Source: Anaerolineae bacterium
Lineage (GTDB): Bacteria; Chloroflexota; Anaerolineae; 4572-78; J111
DNA length: 6,555 nucleotides
Assembly: GCA_020433835.1 (NCBI GenBank)
Contig: JAGRBY010000409.1
Location: forward strand, 1-6,555
Direction of reading: 5' to 3'
Part shown: positions 6,469 through 6,555 of the stretch, piece after piece
How positions within the stretch are numbered: the first letter of the stretch is position 1
How the letters are laid out: every line of letters starts with the position of its first letter
Program-made: the position numbers and the translations under genes
Notes under the pieces: generated by a model
Seen by the model: only the letters and a program-made list of their open reading frames with translations
Databases searched by the model: none
Told to the model about the DNA's origin: nothing

Positions 6469-6555
6469 TACGTGACATGATAATAAACCCAAGGCAAATA
6501 TCCAAATAAGCCCATGCTTTGCATTAAATTTAACCAATTTCACCTGTTAGAAGAT
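6469..6555 (-). promoter_or_regulatory. Likely promoter region of recX and downstream genes
   Basis: This AT-rich stretch upstream of recX holds a good -10 candidate, TATTAT, at 6485-6480. The -35 side is weak: nothing near TTGACA lies 16-18 bases upstream, and TTGGAT is only 14 bases away. The distance from the -10 box to the recX ATG is 11 bases, so the transcript would have only a few leader bases, in keeping with the absence of a Shine-Dalgarno sequence. No LexA-type operator was recognised. The region continues past the window edge, so other promoters may lie outside. Confidence 0.35.

Noticed and set aside
6469..6543. N-terminal extension of RecX from a GTG at 6543, which looks like a lipoprotein signal with LGLLSC.
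   Set aside because: The extension is AT-rich promoter-like DNA, has no ribosome binding site, and RecX is a cytoplasmic protein whose family N-terminus matches the ATG at 6468. The lipobox likeness is a by-product of T-rich codons.

Overview
The window carries six protein-coding genes, the first cut off at the left edge, in two groups that converge near position 3540. Base composition is moderately GC-rich in the genes and clearly AT-rich in the two intergenic stretches. No tRNA, rRNA, CRISPR array, transposase, integrase or attachment site is visible. The style (a large soluble sensor kinase with a CBS-like input region, a long TPR protein, a DUF3592-type membrane protein and a RecX with a typical N-terminus) suggests a free-living, non-proteobacterial bacterium. 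Chloroflexota (Anaerolineae-like) is my best guess, at low to moderate confidence.

Left half, plus strand. Positions 1-297 encode the last 98 residues of a membrane transporter of the AspT/YidE (Asp-Al_Ex) type. After a 232-base AT-rich gap come three closely spaced genes: a 226-residue protein of unknown function with two C-terminal membrane helices (530-1210), a soluble hybrid-input sensor histidine kinase (1237-3138), and a stand-alone CheY-like receiver (3135-3536) that overlaps the kinase gene by four bases. The kinase and receiver are almost certainly a cognate two-component pair. The membrane protein lies 26 bases upstream and may belong to the same signalling unit.

Right half, minus strand, read right to left. 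recX (6468-5839) is followed after 15 bases by a 486-residue protein made almost wholly of 13 tandem TPRs (5823-4363), then after 27 bases by a membrane protein with two tandem DUF3592-like modules (4335-3541). The spacing suggests one transcript starting near 6475. The stop codons of the two groups are separated by only four bases.

I see no clearly new defence or mobile system. The points most worth a second look are the kinase's unusual N-terminal input architecture, its pairing with an output-less receiver and an unknown membrane protein, and a higher-order four-TPR (408-base) periodicity in the TPR gene that is visible at the DNA level.
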